Source of the DNA: JBAOHV01 sp964450685
GTDB taxonomy: Bacteria > Actinomycetota > Acidimicrobiia > Acidimicrobiales > Microtrichaceae
Direction: 5' to 3'
NCBI GenBank assembly: GCA_964450685.1
Contig: CAYVDN010000054.1
Span: 1-21,009 of the forward strand
Length of the DNA: 21,009 nt
The notes under the pieces are model-generated. The model searched no databases. It was given only the letters and a program-made list of their open reading frames with translations, and was not told where the DNA came from. The translations under genes and the position numbers were made by a program. Of the stretch, positions 19,823-21,009 are shown piece after piece; the first letter of the stretch is position 1, and each line of letters starts with the position of its first letter.

Positions 19823-21009
19823 GCGTCCTTCGCACCCACTGCGACGTCGACCACCTCGGACGACGAGCCGGCGTCGCTCTCGAGCTCGATCAGCTGGGGG
19901 TTGCGCCCACGGGCACGTTCGCTCGCGGCTCCGATCAGCTCCCTGAACAGCGGGGCAGGGTTGGTCGGTCGACTCTTGAACTCAGGGTGGGCCTGAGTGG
20001 CGACCCAGTATGGGTGCCCCTCGAGCTCGATGAACTCGACCAGACGTCCGTCGGGCGAGGTACCGGAGCACCTGAACGACGTGCCGTCGAAGCGGCGACG
20101 GTAGGCCGGGTTGAACTCGTAGCGGTGCCTGTGGCGCTCGGAGACGACCTCCTTGCCGTACGCCGCCGCAACCACCGACCCTGGCTCGAGCTGCGCGATG
20201 TAGGCACCCAGGCGCATGGTGCCACCCTTGTTCGTCACGTCGCGCTGGGAGTCCATCAGGTCGATCACCGGGTGCGGGGTCGCCGGATCGAACTCGGTCG
20301 AGTTGGCCCCGGTCAGTCCCAGCACGTTGCGGGCGAACTCGACGGTCATGACCTGCATACCGAGGCAGATGCCCAGACAGGGAACCCCGTTCTCGCGTGC
20401 GTAGCCGGCGGCCGCGATCTTGCCCTCGATCCCACGTTCTCCGAAACCCCCAGGGATGACGATCCCGTCCAGGTCGTGCAGACGACCCGCCGCCAGTAGG
20501 CCCTCGACGTCCTCGGCCTGGATCCACTCGATTTCGATGTCGGCGCCGTGGTGGAACCCGGCGTGGTTCAGGGACTCGACGACCGACAGGTAGGCGTCGG
20601 GCAAGGACACGTACTTGCCGATGATGCCGATGCGAACCGGGAACGTGGCCGCCGCGACGTTTCGCACGAGCTGCTGCCATTCGGCCAGGTCCGGCTCGGT
20701 GTCGGGCAACGCGAGGATGCGACACACCACAGAATCCAACCCTTCGTCATGGATGACGAGGGGGATGTCGTAGAGGCTCGAGGCGTCTGCGGCATTGACG
20801 ACTGCCTCGACGGGAACGTCGCACAACGACGAGATCTTCCTCTTCAGCTCGGAGGAGATCGCCTCCTCGGAACGACAGACGATCGCGTCCGGCTGGATGC
20901 CGCGACTGCGGAGCTCTGTGACGGAGTGCTGGGTCGGCTTGGTCTTCTGTTCGCCCGAGGGACCGATGAACGGGACGAGGGTCACGTGCACGTAGCAGAC
21001 GTTCTCCCT
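19819..21009 (-). CDS. pyrG: CTP synthase, C-terminal part (5' end outside window)
   Basis: The frame is open to the right edge, and 396 residues are visible. The first ones, ENVCYVHVTLVPFIGPSGEQ, belong to the middle of the N-terminal synthetase domain (KTKPTQHSV follows), so roughly the first 150 residues lie outside. The glutamine amidotransferase domain contains IPGGFGERG, the nucleophile Cys in LGICLGMQ and the catalytic His-Glu in QAHPEF. CTP synthase turns UTP, ATP and glutamine into CTP. The gene leads the pyrG-Nudix-xerD-HD unit. The internal GTG at 20991 is not the real start. Confidence 0.97.
   Translation of the reverse strand, partial: RENVCYVHVTLVPFIGPSGEQKTKPTQHSVTELRSRGIQPDAIVCRSEEAISSELKRKISSLCDVPVEAVVNAADASSLYDIPLVIHDEGLDSVVCRILALPDTEPDLAEWQQLVRNVAAATFPVRIGIIGKYVSLPDAYLSVVESLNHAGFHHGADIEIEWIQAEDVEGLLAAGRLHDLDGIVIPGGFGERGIEGKIAAAGYARENGVPCLGICLGMQVMTVEFARNVLGLTGANSTEFDPATPHPVIDLMDSQRDVTNKGGTMRLGAYIAQLEPGSVVAAAYGKEVVSERHRHRYEFNPAYRRRFDGTSFRCSGTSPDGRLVEFIELEGHPYWVATQAHPEFKSRPTNPAPLFRELIGAASERARGRNPQLIELESDAGSSSEVVDVAVGAKDA

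Noticed and set aside
1..21009. CRISPR array, rRNA, riboswitch, T-box or toxin-antitoxin pair
   Set aside because: No regularly spaced direct repeats, no rRNA-like sequence and no recognisable leader structure were seen. The xis-like and RHH-like genes could suggest an antitoxin, but no toxin-like partner is adjacent.

Overview
The window is high-GC bacterial DNA with dense, mostly minus-strand operons, many GTG starts and several 4-bp ATGA/GTGA stop-start overlaps. The order pyrG-Nudix-xerD ... scpA-scpB-rluB ... cmk ... der matches the conserved core neighbourhood of Actinomycetota (in Mycobacterium the same genes run pyrG to der). Some -10-like boxes sit 6-7 nt before start codons, which suggests leaderless transcripts. 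A deep-branching actinobacterium, perhaps of the class Acidimicrobiia, is my inference; no rRNA is present to confirm it.

Positions 1 to about 3481 look like the right end of an integrated mobile element. It holds a tyrosine integrase whose start faces a tRNA-Pro(GGG) gene, a small excisionase-like HTH protein, a GNAT acetyltransferase cargo gene on the opposite strand, a coiled-coil protein with two ribbon-helix-helix-like repeats, and the start of a possible membrane protein that leaves the window. Several inverted and direct repeats lie between these genes. The far end of the element is not in the window.

Positions 3605 to 7856 are a minus-strand group: the ribosome-assembly GTPase der, a cytoplasmic FKBP, a lipoprotein FKBP, an acyl-CoA carboxylase carboxyltransferase subunit, and a small zinc-ribbon/membrane protein. 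Divergent from der run ispH (isoprenoid precursor synthesis), a four-helix membrane protein and a protein that resembles only the C-lobe of a protein kinase with a C-terminal membrane anchor (7990 to 10139).

Positions 10163 to 16653 form one long minus-strand gene array: scpA, scpB (SMC partners), rluB (23S rRNA pseudouridine synthase), aroH, tyrA, aroA (chorismate/tyrosine branch), cmk and plsC. Divergent from scpA is trpS. From 17758 to the right edge a second minus-strand array reads pyrG (5' end outside the window), an ADP-ribose-type Nudix hydrolase, xerD and an HD-domain protein. Most core genes are ordinary housekeeping. The least explained material is the mobile element's repeat architecture and tandem-RHH protein, the kinase-C-lobe-like protein, and a perfect palindrome at the scpA/trpS divergent promoter.
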